Source: Lycocorax pyrrhopterus obiensis (lineage: Eukaryota > Chordata > Aves > Passeriformes > Paradisaeidae). From it: a stretch of 64,000 bases of DNA. The notes under the pieces were generated by a model that searched no databases, was not told where the DNA came from, and saw only the letters and a list, made by a program, of their open reading frames with translations. Of the stretch, positions 22,229 to 34,607 are shown one piece after another. Position 1 is the stretch's first letter, and every line of letters begins with the position of its first letter. The DNA is taken from contig JACSVZ010000041.1 of assembly GCA_014706295.1 (NCBI GenBank), forward strand, positions 1,302,001 through 1,366,000, given 5' to 3'. A program made the translations under genes and the position numbers.

Positions 22229-22484
22229 GTTCCTTCTGATTTTTAATTTATTTATTTCCCTTTAAACCTCAGATAAGGAATTTTCTTCCTTTCCCGGCTC
22301 CTTTCCAGCCCGATCCCTCCCGGCTCTGCTCCCGCCCCTCCGGCCCCGGCATCACCTCGGCCATGAGATTTTTTTGGGGGGGTTTTGAGGAATTTCCCCA
22401 CCTGGAGAACACCCGGGAGGGGATTTCCCCACCCCGACCTCCAGCCCTGGGTGGGAACTTTGCATTCCGAGGGGTGCAGATCCC

Positions 22485-22918
22485 AGATCCCAGGGAGATC
22501 CCAGGGAGATGCAGGGGGACGCTGAGGGATGATGGAGGATAGAGGAGGATGCAGGGGGATGAAGGAAGATGCAGAGGGATGAGGGAGGGTGGAGGAAGAT
22601 TCCGGAGGATGCTGGAGGATGCAGAGGGAATCAGAAGGACGGAGAGGGAATCAGGAGGATTCTGGAGGGTGTAGGAAGATTCTGGAGGATGCTGGAGGAT
22701 GAAGAAGGATACAGGATTCGGGGGGATGTAAAAGGATGCAGAAGGACACAGGAGGAATAGAAGGGTGCAGAGGGAATCAGGAGGATGCAGGAGGATCCAG
22801 AGGGATGCAGGAGGATGCAGAGGGATGTAGAAGGATACAGAGGGATGCAGGAGGATTCAGGAGGATCCAGAGGGATGCAGGAGGATCCAGAGGGAAGCAG
22901 GAGGAAGCAGCTCCAGGG
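22485..22918. repeat. Minisatellite of GGATGCAGAGGGAT type
   Basis: Over 400 bp built from short variable units (GGAGGATGCAGG, AGAGGGAATCAGG, GGATCCAGAGGGATGC). The GCR/MQEDAGG-like peptide in the plus frames is its translation. Confidence 0.9.
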
Positions 22919-23393
22919 AGCTGAGGTAGAACCACCCCTGCACTGCCCGCTCAGCGATGTCCCCACCTGCCCCGGCAGGAAAGGCTCCCAAACCCCCATT
23001 TCCTCCCAGTCCATCCCTTCCTTAAGCCAGGCTTTGTTAAACCAGACCTCCAGGAGGGAGGTGACAGCCGCGTCCCCCCGGGAATATTTACAGACTCGAA
23101 GTCTTCCCGGTAATCAGTGCGGGCAGGGAGGGCCCATCCGTCACCGCTGTCACGTCAGGGCCTCGCTGCTCCCGGGAAGCGCCAGATCCATCTCCCTCAT
23201 CCCGGCAAGGACACCCGGCAAGGTCCCTGTCACCCCCTCCCTGCGGCCCCCTGAAATATTCCAGCAGCGCCAGGGCCACCCCGGCCCCGGGGACCTCACA
23301 CGGCCCCGGCTTTTCCTCGGGGTTATTCCCGAGGGTTCCATCCAGGGGAAGCTGCAGGGTCCCCTCTGCGGCAGCCGGGCAGGAGACAGCCGG

Positions 23394-23765
23394 GGCAGCA
23401 GGGGACACCCAGGGGACACCGCAGAGGAATCAGGGGACACCACAGAGGGATCAGGGGACACCCAGGGTACACCACGGAGGGATCAGGGGACACCTGGAGG
23501 GAACAAGGGACACCCAGGGGACACCACAGAGGGATCAGGGGACACCTGGAGGGAACAAGGGACACCCAGGGGACACCACAGAGGGATCAGGGGACACCTG
23601 GAGGGAACAAGGGACACCCAGGGGACACCCAGAGAGATCAGGGGATACCTGGGGGACACCCAGAGAGGAACAGGGGACACCCAGGAAGGGGCAGGGGACA
23701 CTCAGGTGGCACCCAGGGGTATCAGGGGACACCCAGGGGGACCAGGGGACACCCAGAGGGCACGG
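23394..23765. repeat. 52-bp GGGGACACC minisatellite
   Basis: The marker CACCTGGAGGGAAC occurs at 23491, 23543 and 23595, exactly 52 bp apart; the first two full units are identical by eye. Flanking copies are degenerate. All minus-strand Cys/Pro/Leu-rich frames here are its translation. Confidence 0.92.
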
Positions 23766-23965
23766 GGCCCCCGGAGAGGGGGCCCGAGGGTGCAGGAGCA
23801 GCAGGAAGGCGGCCGGGAATGCTCCAAAGAGGATCAAACCTGGATCCGCGTCCCGGGGGCCGGGAATGGGGCAGCACCGCCATTCCCCGGGGCTCGGGAA
23901 TCCCGGGATGGGGACGGATCCGGCCGGGAGCGGGGACAGGGACCGCAGCCCGGATTCCGGGCGTT

Positions 23966-23979
23966 GTTGCCATGGAAAC
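23966..23979. promoter_or_regulatory. RFX X-box-like site
   Basis: GTTGCCATGGAAAC differs by one base from a perfect palindromic X-box. It could be chance. Confidence 0.3.
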
Positions 23980-24045
23980 CCATCCCGTCCCTTTTTGACC
24001 GCCGGCGCTGAGGTGGGAGATCCAGCAGGAGGGGGGTGGTTATAA

Positions 24046-24088
24046 ACCGGGAAAAATCGGGGAAAATCGGGAAAAATTGGGATAAACA
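24046..24088. repeat. Short GGGAAAAATC tandem
   Basis: Three to four imperfect 10-11 bp copies of CGGGAAAAATCG. Confidence 0.7.
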
Positions 24089-24967
24089 AACCCCTGGCAC
24101 AGGGAAAACGCCTCAGGGAGGCTGAGCCTGCTTATCCCGGCTGCTCCCTGGATGTGCCAGCCCTGGGAGCGTCCTGGGGGCTCTCCTTGCATCCCACCCC
24201 GGGATATTCCTCATTTTTCCAGCTGTCTGGCAATGAATTTCCCTCACAGAGCTCCTTGATCCCGAATTCCTGCTGGGACCAGCCCCCGCTGTGACATTTT
24301 CTTGGAGGAAAAGTTGTTCCGGAGGGATTGACCCCGAGGGCAGAGTTAAAACAGCCAGGAAATGGTAAAGAAAACCAATTCAATTTTCCAGCAAAGTCTT
24401 CCCTAGACTTTTCTTCTCCCATCTTTTTTTCCCTTTCCCGACTCACAGGCAGATTTTAAGGTCACGGAGCCGCCCGGCTGCGCGTTATCCAATCATTCCC
24501 GCAATAAATTCCTTCCCTCTCCGGATCTCCCCCTGATAAGGAATCAAATGCCAGGGCAGGGACGGGAGGATTTGGGCCGGGTTTTTCGGGAAGCAGCGGG
24601 AGCTGAGCGCTCCCTGGGAATGCCGGAGGGGAGAGCGGCCAGGGAGGGGTGGGAGATGAGAAATCCCACAAGAAACCCTGGAATAAACCCTTGGATAATC
24701 CGCGTTTTGGGGTTTTTTTGGATTTATTTTTCCTGGAGTTTGACTTGGAGCTGCATGATGGGGTTTTCCAGGCTGGTGCTGCCTCATGGTTTGCTCCTGG
24801 ATCCCACCCTTCCCCTGGATCCCATTTTCCCCAAAACAGGCCAAGTTTGGAGCATGGGAAGAGCGATCCAAGGCTTCAGCGCCTTTATGGACTTGCCATA
24901 AACCGGGAGCTGTGGGGTGGCTGAGGACAGATTTTCCATGAGGTGTTAAAATAGCCGGGAGAGGGAG

Positions 24968-25036
24968 AGGGATGGATGGATGGAGGGATGGATGGAGGGA
25001 TGGATGGATGGAGGGATGGATGGATGAATGGATGGA
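24968..25036. repeat. (GGAT)n-derived microsatellite
   Basis: GGATGGATGGAGG and GATGGATGG units over about 70 bp. Confidence 0.92.
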
Positions 25037-25399
25037 AACCAGGAGACGGCGAGGGATGGATGGATCAGAGCCAGCACCTCCCTGATGAGCCCCTAAAGGG
25101 ACAATGGTGGCACTGCTGTGGCTGCCACGACACAAACGAGCTGGGAACGGCATTCCCGCTCCATCCCTGTTTTTAGGGATAGTTCCAATCCTTCCCAGGG
25201 GCCGAGCGGTGCTGTTCCCATGCTGCTGTCCCCACCCCAGGCCTTGGGGACACCCAGCCCTGTGGGATCCCAGGCAGGGGCTGCCGTCCATTAGCAATTC
25301 CTGCAGCCCCGCAATCCATCCCGGTCATTTCGGGATCGCTCCACAATCCGATCCCATTTTTTATCCATGTTTTATTCATGGAGGAGGGGTCGGGTTCAT

Positions 25400-25485
25400 A
25401 TCTACGGATCGATAAAAGCCTCCATCACGGCGCATTATTAATTAATCAGGAATCCATTATCTGCAGCCAGCCCGGCCGCTCCCTC
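25400..25485. promoter_or_regulatory. TAATTA-containing candidate CNE
   Basis: CGGATCGATAAAAGCC, GCGCATTATTAATTAATCAG and CCATTATCTGCAGCC between 25405 and 25472. Repeat-free. Inferred. Confidence 0.28.
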
Positions 25486-25672
25486 GGATTCACTCCCTGG
25501 AGAAGCTTTTTGGGGGCAATTCCGAAAATTTACGGCCTGGTCGATCTCCTTCCCTGCCTCCCTCCCTCCTCCTGCCCAGGGATAATGGGAACTTTATTTA
25601 GCGCTGGCTGTCCTTTGTCCCCGCCGATGTCCCCGCCGATGTCCCTGCCCCGCCTGGATCCCCCAAAGGCCC

Positions 25673-26060
25673 CTAAATCTGTGGGAAAGGTGGGATGGGA
25701 ATCCGGGAAGAGCACCCCGAGCTCCGAGGGGTTGTGATCTCCATTTTTTTGGGATAATTTGGATTTATCCCCTCTTTTTTTATGTTTTTCACACCGTGGC
25801 TGGACAGGGAATGAGCCTGTGGCCACTGCCAGGACCGGCCAGTGATGGGGACATCGCCTGTGGGAGGGAGAAAACCGAGGAGTGGCACAGATTAGGAAAG
25901 TTCAGGATAAAACCATCCACTAAATCCTTGGAAAAGGCAGGGCAGGAGCACGGGAAGAGCACCCCGAGCTCTGAGGGGTTGTGATCTCCATTTATTTGGG
26001 ATAATTTGGCTTCATCCCCTCTTTTCTCTATCTTTGTCACACCGTGGGCGGTGATGGGGG
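25673..26060. repeat. Segmental tandem duplication, 247-bp offset
   Basis: CTAAATC at 25673 and CGGGAAGAGCACCCCGAGCT at 25704 recur at 25920 and 25951, both exactly 247 bp away. GGGGTTGTGATCTCCATTT and TTTGGGATAATTTGG follow in both. The second copy ends near 26060 after CACACCGTGG. Confidence 0.85.
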
Positions 26061-26714
26061 CAATCCAAAACCCAGCCAGGAGGGTTTGGGAATGCTGGGG
26101 CCGGAGATAAATCCGGGATAAGGGTTTGGATGGATACTCCTGGAATAAACATCGGCTTTGTGGCAGCTCCTTCCGGCTCCGGAGCCTGAACAAACCCAAC
26201 CACCGGGAATTGATTTTCTAAAAATGTCAAACGCGCACCAAAAAAAAAATAAATAAAAATGAAAAACCCCAAACCTGGCGTGGATGAAATCCGTGGGTTT
26301 GTGGGGAATAATTGAGCTCCTTTCCTGCCTCCCCAAAAATCGATGGGAAGAGGACATGGAAAAGCACAGTGGGCTCTAAAGTGTAACTAACGAGAGGATC
26401 TGATTTAGAAATGGCTCCGCACGACGTGGCCGAGGCCAAATTTCCTCGGGAAAAAAGCGGGGAATGAAGCAGCTTCCAGATGAGGAGGCTGAAAATGCAG
26501 GAATGAAGGGAAAGAGGAGAAAAAATGGGGCTGGGAATGAGGACGGAAGGAGAGGAAGCAGCACTTGGTCAGGGTGATTTCGGAGCAGAAAACCGGGGAA
26601 GGAATGAGGGGAAAACACGGAACTAAATCAAAGTTTGATTGCGAAATACGTGGGAAAGGATTGGCTCAGGGTTTGGGGTTTTCCAGGGGGTTTGGGAAGG
26701 GAGGAGGTGCCGGG

Positions 26715-26876
26715 AGCAGAGGCAGGGATGGGAAGGAGCCGGGATGCAAAGGAGCCGGGATGGGAAGGAGCAGGGATGGGAAGGAGCAGGGATGGGAGGG
26801 AGCAGGGATGGGAAGGAGCAGGGATGGGAAGGAGCCGGGATGGGAAGGAGCAGGAACGGGAAGGAGCAGGGATCAT
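26715..26876. repeat. 16-bp GGGATGGGAAGGAGCA minisatellite
   Basis: About ten copies of a 16-bp unit with G/C and A/G variants. Because 16 is not a multiple of three, three plus-strand frames stay open through the array with similar EGAGMGRSRD-type peptides. Confidence 0.93.
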
Positions 26877-28845
26877 CCCATCCATGCTCCCTTCCCGCCT
26901 CCCACGGGTGCAGCTCGTCCCAGACGATCCCTCCGGGTCATCCAGCAGCAGGAACAGCTGGGAACGCGCTCCCCTAAAAGCGCTCTCCGATCCCATTTCC
27001 ATGTAAATGTCGCCTCCATAAAGAACCGCGAAGTTCAGCGCAGGCTCCGGGCTGGAATTGCTGCGGAATAAATTTGGGTTTTTTCCGTGGTTTTGAGCTC
27101 CCTGGTGCTCCAGCTGCTCCTTTAACCCCCTCCAGAGCTGTGGGAAATGCTCTTATCCCAAGGACGGGCAGATCCCACGTGGATGCAGCAGCTTCCCAAT
27201 GATCCCACCCGAAATCCACACAGGCTCGAGGGTGGGAGTGGAAAAGCTGCCCCGGGGGAATTCTGCCTCCCTAAAACCGGGAATTGTGGCTGTCACCACC
27301 CCATTCCCTCTTTCCCAATGTATTCCCACACTCCCAACCCACATCCCTGAGTGCTGTGGGAACAGGAAGGATCCCGGTGGAACAACTCTGGGATAAACGG
27401 CACCACTGGGCTCCTAAACGAGGTTTTCTAGAGTTTGTTTTGATTTTTTTATCCCAAATTCCCCAAAGGCTCGATCCCAATCCCCCTTTAAACGGGCAAA
27501 CTGTGACACTGGGAATTCGCCACGGATCCAGGATGGATTGGACGCCTCCATCCAGCTGCGGAGCCTCCTTTTGCAGGGAATTTATCGGCGCCATAAATTC
27601 CCCCGGACGGGAGTGCTGTGAGTGCCATAACACATCCTCCAGCCAATCTTTTATACATCAGGCTTTGTCCTGCTTTTTTTGGGAAGTATTTATGGACTGG
27701 GACACGTTTCGGGAAGACGGATCGCTCCTGAGGGTGTCTCCTGCTCTCCGTGGCCACAGATAATTTGCAGGATTGCTCCGGGCTCTGTTTTCGAGGATTT
27801 TTTCAATTTAATTCAGGATCAAAATTTGATTTTAGAGGCTCCCGGAGCTCCTAAATTTCCCCCAAAAAATCACTCCATGGAAATAGGGAACCTAAAGCTC
27901 CAACCAATCCCAGCAGGAACCTTTAGACCCCATTTTCCTGCATTTTCCTTGGATGGGAAAAGCACGGAGGAAATGCACTTGGAATGGGTGAACCGAGAGA
28001 GGAATTCTCCCAGATCGCAATTCCCATTCCCGTGGCTCTGGCCCAAAGGCTCCTGGCTGGGAAAACGAACGGAATCCAATCCAAGCGCAGCTGCTTCCGT
28101 GAAAAGGAAGGAGAAATCCATCTGGAAAAGCACCCAACGCTCCCAAAATTGGAATTCGAACTTCTCCTCACAGCCCTGTCAGCAGCCCCGGGAGCTCCAT
28201 CTGCTCCCGAATCCCGCCTGGAGTCAGCTGGCAAATCCCACCTTCCTTCTCCACGGGCAGGTGCCAGGGCTAAAAATATTCCCAGAAATGACCCTTTCCT
28301 TGGCAGCCTCCGGAAAAGCTGGAAACTGCAGCGGGACGAGGCCTGGGGAGGAGCAGAGCCGAGTTTTCAGCGGGATTGAGGGCCTGTGGCGTGCAGCAAA
28401 TCCAGGATTTTCCCTGCTCCTGGATCACTTTCAATTAATTCCAGTGAATCAGCAAATCCCATCAGGAAAAAAAACCCAGCCCAATCCCAGCCCCAGGTGT
28501 GGTGTTTCCAATGATCCTGAGGTGTTTTCCGTGTTCCCATGTGGAATTAAACCTGGATGGTTGCTGAGGGGGAAAATCAAATTTGGGATGAATTGATTTG
28601 AAGTTTGGGGGAACGAGCTGCTCCCACACAATCTCCATACGATCCCTGGAAAAATCTGGATTCCCCTTTCCAGCACCACCAGGCTGAAACAACCGGGAAA
28701 AGCGGGATTTCCATGGCAAAATAGAACAAAACACGGAATAAAATGGAATAAAACAGAATAAAATCAAATCCCTGGAGTCGCCGCTGCCGGAACCATCCGC
28801 GTTTCCCGGAGTGAGATCCCTATCCAAGGAAAGTGAGAGGCTTTG
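26877..28845. other. Intergenic, mostly nothing recognised
   Basis: No exon or known repeat. A GAATAAAAT short tandem lies at about 28733-28770. The plus frame 27679-28596 (305 aa) is open but has no recognisable domain and is not flanked by convincing gene signals. Confidence 0.4.
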
Positions 28846-28847
28846 GC

Positions 28848-28930
28848 TGCACAAATTAGATTTCCCCAGGCAGCAGCTTAATTAAAACTATCGAGTGCTC
28901 CCAGCTTTTGGAAATTAACTTGGAAAGTGC
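28848..28930. promoter_or_regulatory. AT-rich island (candidate CNE)
   Basis: GCACAAATTAGATTT, AGCTTAATTAAAAC and GGAAATTAACTTGG. Inferred only. Confidence 0.22.
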
Positions 28931-30180
28931 TTGGATAAAAAAAGCCTGAATGGGCTTTTTGTTCCTTTTCTTCTCCCTGGAGTGGCAAGGAAAAGGAGGA
29001 AAAATGGGATTTTTTTCCCTCCCAGATTCTTTGGAGGGCAGGAAGCAGCAAGGGGGGCTGATTTTTATTGGGATAAACCTGGATTTATCGGGATCTTGGG
29101 TCAAAGCTTCTCCTGAATTTCTGCTGGGAGGGGGTTGCGTGGATTTTTTGGGATGGTTCCCCTGGTTTCAATCCCAGCCCCGTGCTCCGAAACGCTGTGA
29201 AAATCCCTAAGGAAAAATAAAAACCAGTGGGATAACTCAGCCAGCACCTGATCCAAACAAGAGGAGACGGGAATAAAAGGAGAGAGGGAAAAACCACTCG
29301 GAGCCATTAGGGAGCATCAGGAGGAATCAGATCCGCCGGGGTGAAGAGGCTGCTCCAAGGAAACAGGAGCGGGATGATCCCGCGCGGAGCCGCGGCCTCC
29401 TTCCCACGGGATCCGCGGGAATTCCCAGCAGGTTGGAGGTGAATTATTCCCAGCTGCGCTTCCTCGGCTCCGATTTCACGGCCCGGCGGTGATGGAGCTG
29501 CTGATATTCCAAAGGGTGACGTTCCCGCCTGGAGACTCCGCAGGAATGAGTAGGTGGAAATATTCTGTGGCTGAACGCTCCATGGAGGCATCCAGGTGGG
29601 GATTTATGGGATAAAACCCAGCCAGGGGGACCTGGCATAGGGATGTGCCACTGGGAATGCTGATCCCGGCGGGATCACCCTGGGAATGACCTGCCAAGGT
29701 TTGGGATAGCGCCGGAATCTTCTCTCTGCCAACCTGGATGAGCTCCACGAGCCTCGGTTTTCCCAAAATCTCACCCTGTTCCTGCCTTTTGGGATGGGAC
29801 ACTCCGGAGTCTCCGGCTGTGCCTCCGTCAGCATCCCCGAATCCCAGCAGGGATGCAGGGAAGGGGCTGGAATTCCCTCCCCAGGGGAGCCTTCGGTGAT
29901 CCCACCCAACCCCTCCATCCCGTGCCAATCCCAGGAAAAAGAGGGGCAAAATTCCATCAACTCTGCCTGATTTCCCACAGGGAAAAGTGCCCAGATCCCG
30001 GGATATTAAACCCAAACCCCCTCCACTGCCCACTTTCCATGGACATCCAGCTGGAAACAGCCCCGAGATTCCAGGGAAAAGATAAAACCAGCAGCAGGGC
30101 CAGACAGAGGGAAGAGAAAGGAAAGAAATATTAATAAAAAAAACCCTTGGATAACACAAAATCTCCTCCCGGGAGGAGCA
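28931..30180. other. Intergenic, nothing recognised
   Basis: No exon or repeat family identified. The minus frame 29476-30159 (227 aa) has a hydrophobic N-terminal stretch by chance but no known domain. Confidence 0.4.
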
Positions 30181-30181
30181 A

Positions 30182-30350
30182 TTCCAAAGCCATTTTTAAT
30201 TAACTCCGCGTTCCGCCGGAGCTTAACGCGGAATTATCGTCCATTAAATAAACACCGGCTGATTATTGGGAGCGCGCTCCCGATGCTGCGGGTCACGGCT
30301 GGAAGTTGCTCCCGCCACTTGCTCCCGGGAATTTCTTGTTTGCTTTACGT
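30182..30350. promoter_or_regulatory. Candidate CNE
   Basis: ATTTTTAATTAACTCC, CGGAATTATCGTCCATTAAA and GGCTGATTATTGGGAGCGC, followed by CTTGTTTGCTTTACG. Contains GGGAGCGCGCTCCC, a 14-bp perfect palindrome at about 30268-30281. Repeat-free. Confidence 0.3.
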
Positions 30351-30354
30351 TTAT

Positions 30355-30490
30355 AGGGGAAGGGAGGCGGTTTAGGGTGAAAAACCATCCCTGATCCCAG
30401 GAAAACTCGGGATCTCTCCCTCCACATGGGGCTGGGTGGAAAAGGAGTTGGTTTAGGGGGAAAAAGTTATCCGTGATCCCACAGAACCTT
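30355..30490. repeat. Degenerate tandem duplication
   Basis: GCGGTTTAGGGTGAAAAACC...CTGATCCCAGGAAAAC is repeated as TTGGTTTAGGGGGAAAAAGT...GTGATCCCACAGAAC about 80 bp on. Confidence 0.65.
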
Positions 30491-30774
30491 GGGAGAGGAG
30501 CAAAGCCGGAAGAAAAGTAAATTTATGGATATTTCCAGCCAACTCCCTCAATATTCCATAATCCCGGATCCCCGGACGGTTCAAAGTTGCCCTTCCCAAA
30601 ACAGGGGGGGAATTTTAATGGAGAGAAGCTGCCGGGAGAGTGGGAATCTCCCTTCCCTCCATGGATTATTCCAGGAGATCCTTATTTCAGCCTCTCCCGT
30701 TTTTTAGGAATAACGGGAATATTCTTTGCCTCCACAGCATTTTTCCACGAGCCAGGGAAGGGATTTTTTTTTCC

Positions 30775-30900
30775 CCCCATAAATTGTAATTGATTTATTT
30801 TTTAATGGGATGTTGTAATGGAATATTGTCCAACGTGCACAGAATCCTTGGATAAATTATTCATCGGCTCATTTTTAAATAATGCAGCCGCTTCTGCTCT
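30775..30900. promoter_or_regulatory. AT-rich island (candidate CNE)
   Basis: ATTGTAATTGATTTATTTT, GATAAATTATTCATCGG and TTAAATAATGCAGCC. Low CpG and homeodomain-core rich. Inferred. Confidence 0.3.
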
Positions 30901-31744
30901 TCCTGCTCCGAGTTCCTGATCCTTAAATCCCGGGATGGGAAGGAATCTCCACCTCTGGAGTCTCCGTTGCTCCGTGCTCCGAGTGAAGCTGTTGGGAATT
31001 AACGACTGGAAAGGTGAAAATTCATTTGAAGTCGTTATCCAGAGCCTGGATTTACTCCTTGCTCCCATGGGATGGGAGTGGAGCAATTCCCGTTTTTCCG
31101 GGATCCAGGTGTGGAGGAAAGATGGAAGTGGAGGAAAATCCAGGCAGGCTCCAGGTGGGATCCAAGTGAGGATGAGGTGATCCACGGGAGAGGGAAAATC
31201 CCCGTGCAGGAATCCCCGAGTCTTTGGAAATTGTTGCTGTTCCTGATTCCCATCCGTTATTCCATGAGGAGCAGTGGGAAAAGGGGGATTTCCAGGCGAT
31301 TCCCGCGCGTCCCTTGGGTGTTCTGGGAATGCTTCGCTCCCTCTTTCCCAGCCCCTTCCTCAGAACTTCCCAGAAATTCCAAATCCAGGGCCGAAATTCC
31401 CCCCAACAGCTGCCTGGGGAGGGGGTTGGCAGATTCCTGTCTCATTCCCACCTTTTTCTTGGATATTCCCATGATCCACGTCTGCCTCAGTTTCCCCTTT
31501 CCACAATCAGAGCATTTCCAGTGATCCCTGGATCCAGGTGCCACCATTCCCGCATGGAAGAGAGCTCCAGGCTGCTCCAAAGGCTCTCCCGCATCCCAGG
31601 AGGATCCTTGGGGAGAAGGCCGTGGCACAGTCCCAGGGAATTTGCTCCGAGCCCCTCAGATCAACGGATTCAATCCCAAATTTTCCTTCTGGGACACTCC
31701 GAGCTCCAGCACATCCCATGAGCTGAGCTCTCCTGCTCGTTTTG

Positions 31745-31925
31745 CGCTCCTTCCCTTCCCAAATCCAATTAAATCCCCTTTATGGGCTCCCTCTGGACAC
31801 AACTCCTGGCACAATTAGGGAATAATTTCCGAGCACAGAATAATTGCCTCGTTCCATCCTCCCTCTCCAAAGAGTTTGGCTTTAATTCCATTTTCAGTTT
31901 GTTTTTATTGGGATCAAGAGGGAGG
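31745..31925. promoter_or_regulatory. AT-rich island (candidate CNE)
   Basis: CCAATTAAATCCCCTTTATGG, GGCACAATTAGGGAATAATT and ACAGAATAATTGCCTCG. Inferred. Confidence 0.25.
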
Positions 31926-32644
31926 AGAAACTCACCCAAATCCCTAAAAATAAGGGAAAAATCCCAGCTGGGGGCTCTGGAATGGAGCTGGAGCCTGGGA
32001 AAGGGAAAGATTCCCACAGGACGCGGGAATGGGGCTGGGATCCTGGACATCCAGGATCTTCCAGAGCTCCTCTCCTCACCCTAAGGCATAAATCCCTCGT
32101 TTTCTCAGCTCCCAAGGACCTGCCTTGGCTTTGCTTCCTCGATTTTAAGCAAATCCCTGCTTTTGGCTCCTTAGTTCCTTGTCCATCCCTGGTTTTGGCT
32201 CCTTTGGGATCCTCTGGATCCACCCTGCCTGTCCTGGATGGATCAGGGATGGCACAGGGATCCCTGCTCCTCATTCCCGCTGCGTTTTGCCCATCCGGGC
32301 ACGCTCCGGCTGCTTTTCCAGTGGAATTTTCCCTCATTACCGCCCCGCATCCGCTGGGATTCCAGGTTGGACACGGAGGTCGATGCCACCTGTTCCTGCT
32401 GATGGATTCCCGAAGCTCCGGGGACTCAATCAAGGGAAGGGACATCAATCACGTTAATTAAAGAATTCCCAAGCCCCTTCCGCAGCCCTTGGGTTCCGGC
32501 CATGGAGTGGGAATGTGCCCTCGGCATTCCAAGCGCTGCCTGCTGGCTCCCGGAGGCTCCTCGGTGCAGACTTTGGGATCAATGATTTCCTGGGCCCGTT
32601 TTTTATGGATGTCACAGCCCTGGGAGCGGCGGAGCGGGGTCGGT

Positions 32645-32996
32645 GAATTCGGATGGATCCGCCACCGAATCCTGGCGAATTCGGAGGGATCCGCCACCGA
32701 ATTGCAATGAATTTGGATGGATCTGCCACCAAATCCCAGTGAATTTGGATGGATCTGCAACCGAATCCCAGTGAATTCGGATGGATCTGCCACCGAATTC
32801 CAATGAATTCGGATGGATCCATCACCGAATTCCAGTGAATTTGGATGGATCCGCCACCGAATCCCAGCGAATTCGGATGGATCTGCCACCGAATTCCAAT
32901 GAATTCGGATGGATCCGCCACCGAATTCCAATGAATTTGGATGGATCTGCCACCAAATCCCAGCAAATTCGGATGGATCTGCCACCGAATCCCGGC
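32645..32996. repeat. 32-bp minisatellite, exactly eleven copies
   Basis: Units of the type GAATTCGGATGGATCCGCCA plus CCGAATCCCAGT tile 352 bp without indels. Variation is limited to a few positions (GAATTC/GAATTT, ATCC/ATCTG, CCCAGT/TCCAAT). Minus-strand frames of up to 333 aa across it are repeat translations. Confidence 0.95.
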
Positions 32997-32999
32997 GCT

Positions 33000-34605
33000 G
33001 CTGGAAGAGGCGGGAGCAGCCCCGGTGGAAAACTGCACCTTGCGCAGGAATTCCATGAACTCGGAGCCAAGAAACCTCCCTGCTCCTGCGATTCCTCTCC
33101 GGAGCGGAAGCTCCAGAGCCCAGCAGGAATTCATTATCCACCAACCGGAGATCCACGGGGTGGGGAGGGTGCAGGGCTGATCCCTCCTGGAAAAGAGCAT
33201 CCACCTTCTCCTGGTGGGAAAAACAATCCCCGGCGCGTGGAAATAATCAGGGATAAACACCAAATTCCCACGTTCCAGCTGGATTTGGCTCCAGAAGGAC
33301 AAATTCCCATCCCCAACATCCAGCCCGGGCCATCTGGATATGATTTTTTCCTGGAATACGTCCTCCAGCACATCCCAGGAGTAATTTTCCCCTGGCCCCA
33401 CAAGCTGCTGCTGCTCCCAGTTTCCCTCTGACCTATCCCTGTTGTTCCAGCTCATTCACGGAATCATCACACCGTTGATTTCCTGACAGCCGCCCTGACC
33501 TTCAGGATTTTATAAAATCCAGCTTTTTCCACAGCTTTTTCCGCGGTTTTTTTTTTTGTTCCCTGGGCCTTGGCAGCCCGGCGAAGGTGACGCAGGGAAT
33601 TATTGTGGATTTTTCCGGCTCCTGGGAAGCGACAGGATCCGTGTGGGAAGGGGCTGGCAGCGGGAACAGCATCCATCACCTTTTCCAAGAAAAGGGCGAG
33701 CGGCAGGAGGTGGATGGAGCCCTGCTGGGATGCCGGTGACGCAAGAAATTCCCTGGAAAAACAGCTCTCCAACGCGGAATTAACGGGGATGGCGGCAGCA
33801 GATTAGCCGGGTGGTTTGATCCCAAAAAAAGCCTCATCCAGGCTCCGGGAAGCTTTGTTTGCTCCCACTTTTCCTCTCCAGGAGGAGTCTCAGGGATTCG
33901 CAGGGAATCTTGACCCTCAGCTCCATCCTGGAAAAGGGAAAAAGGCGGAAGATTGAAGGGTAAGCAGGGCCAAGGGAAAAGGAATTAAATCAGCTCCGTA
34001 TGGAAAGGTTTTTTTCTCCAGAATTAGGATTCCGGTGAAAACACAGGGAAACAGCCACAATTCCCAGCCATGCGGAAAACCACAGCGTGGGAGGAGGGGG
34101 GAAACATCCCCCAATCCCACTTTTCCCGCTGGCAGGAAATCGGGAATGATGCTAATGCCGGGATGATGGACAGGGAAGGAAGGGAGGCTTTTCCAGGCTC
34201 TGGAATCCCGGCTCTCCTGGGATGTTCTGGGAGCCTCCGGCTCTTTGGGATCCTGGGAACAGCTCCAGGCAGGTTGGAAATCCCTGGAATAAATCAGGAT
34301 GGCAGCTCCGAGCAGCAGGAATTAAAATTCATGCTCAGGTCCCATCTCTGGGAGCTGCCCTGACCCACTTCCAGCCGGGAAAAATCCCGGGAAAGGTTTG
34401 GCGGAGGCTGAAATTCCTGCCAGACTTCGGATGTCCCCGCGGGGAGGGGACCCGTGCCCGGATGTGTCCCCAGTGCCACCAGCCCCTCCAGAAGGCCGCG
34501 GGCCCAGCTCTTGGAGCCCAGCCCCAAAATCCCTTCCCACACTCCCCCTCTCCTCCAGCTTTGCCCTTTGGATCTCTCCAGGATTTTTGTGGATGACCCC
34601 CGCCT
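33000..34605. other. Intergenic, nothing recognised
   Basis: No exon, RNA gene or repeat family recognised. A T-run lies near 33546-33559. Confidence 0.4.
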
Positions 34606-34607
34606 CC

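Noticed and set aside
22785..24011. 408-aa plus-strand open frame
   Set aside because: It crosses two minisatellites and its peptide is their translation; no domain or gene signals.
32454..33455. 333-aa minus-strand open frame
   Set aside because: Mostly the translation of the 32-bp array; a second frame gives the same peptide, showing it is not selected coding sequence.
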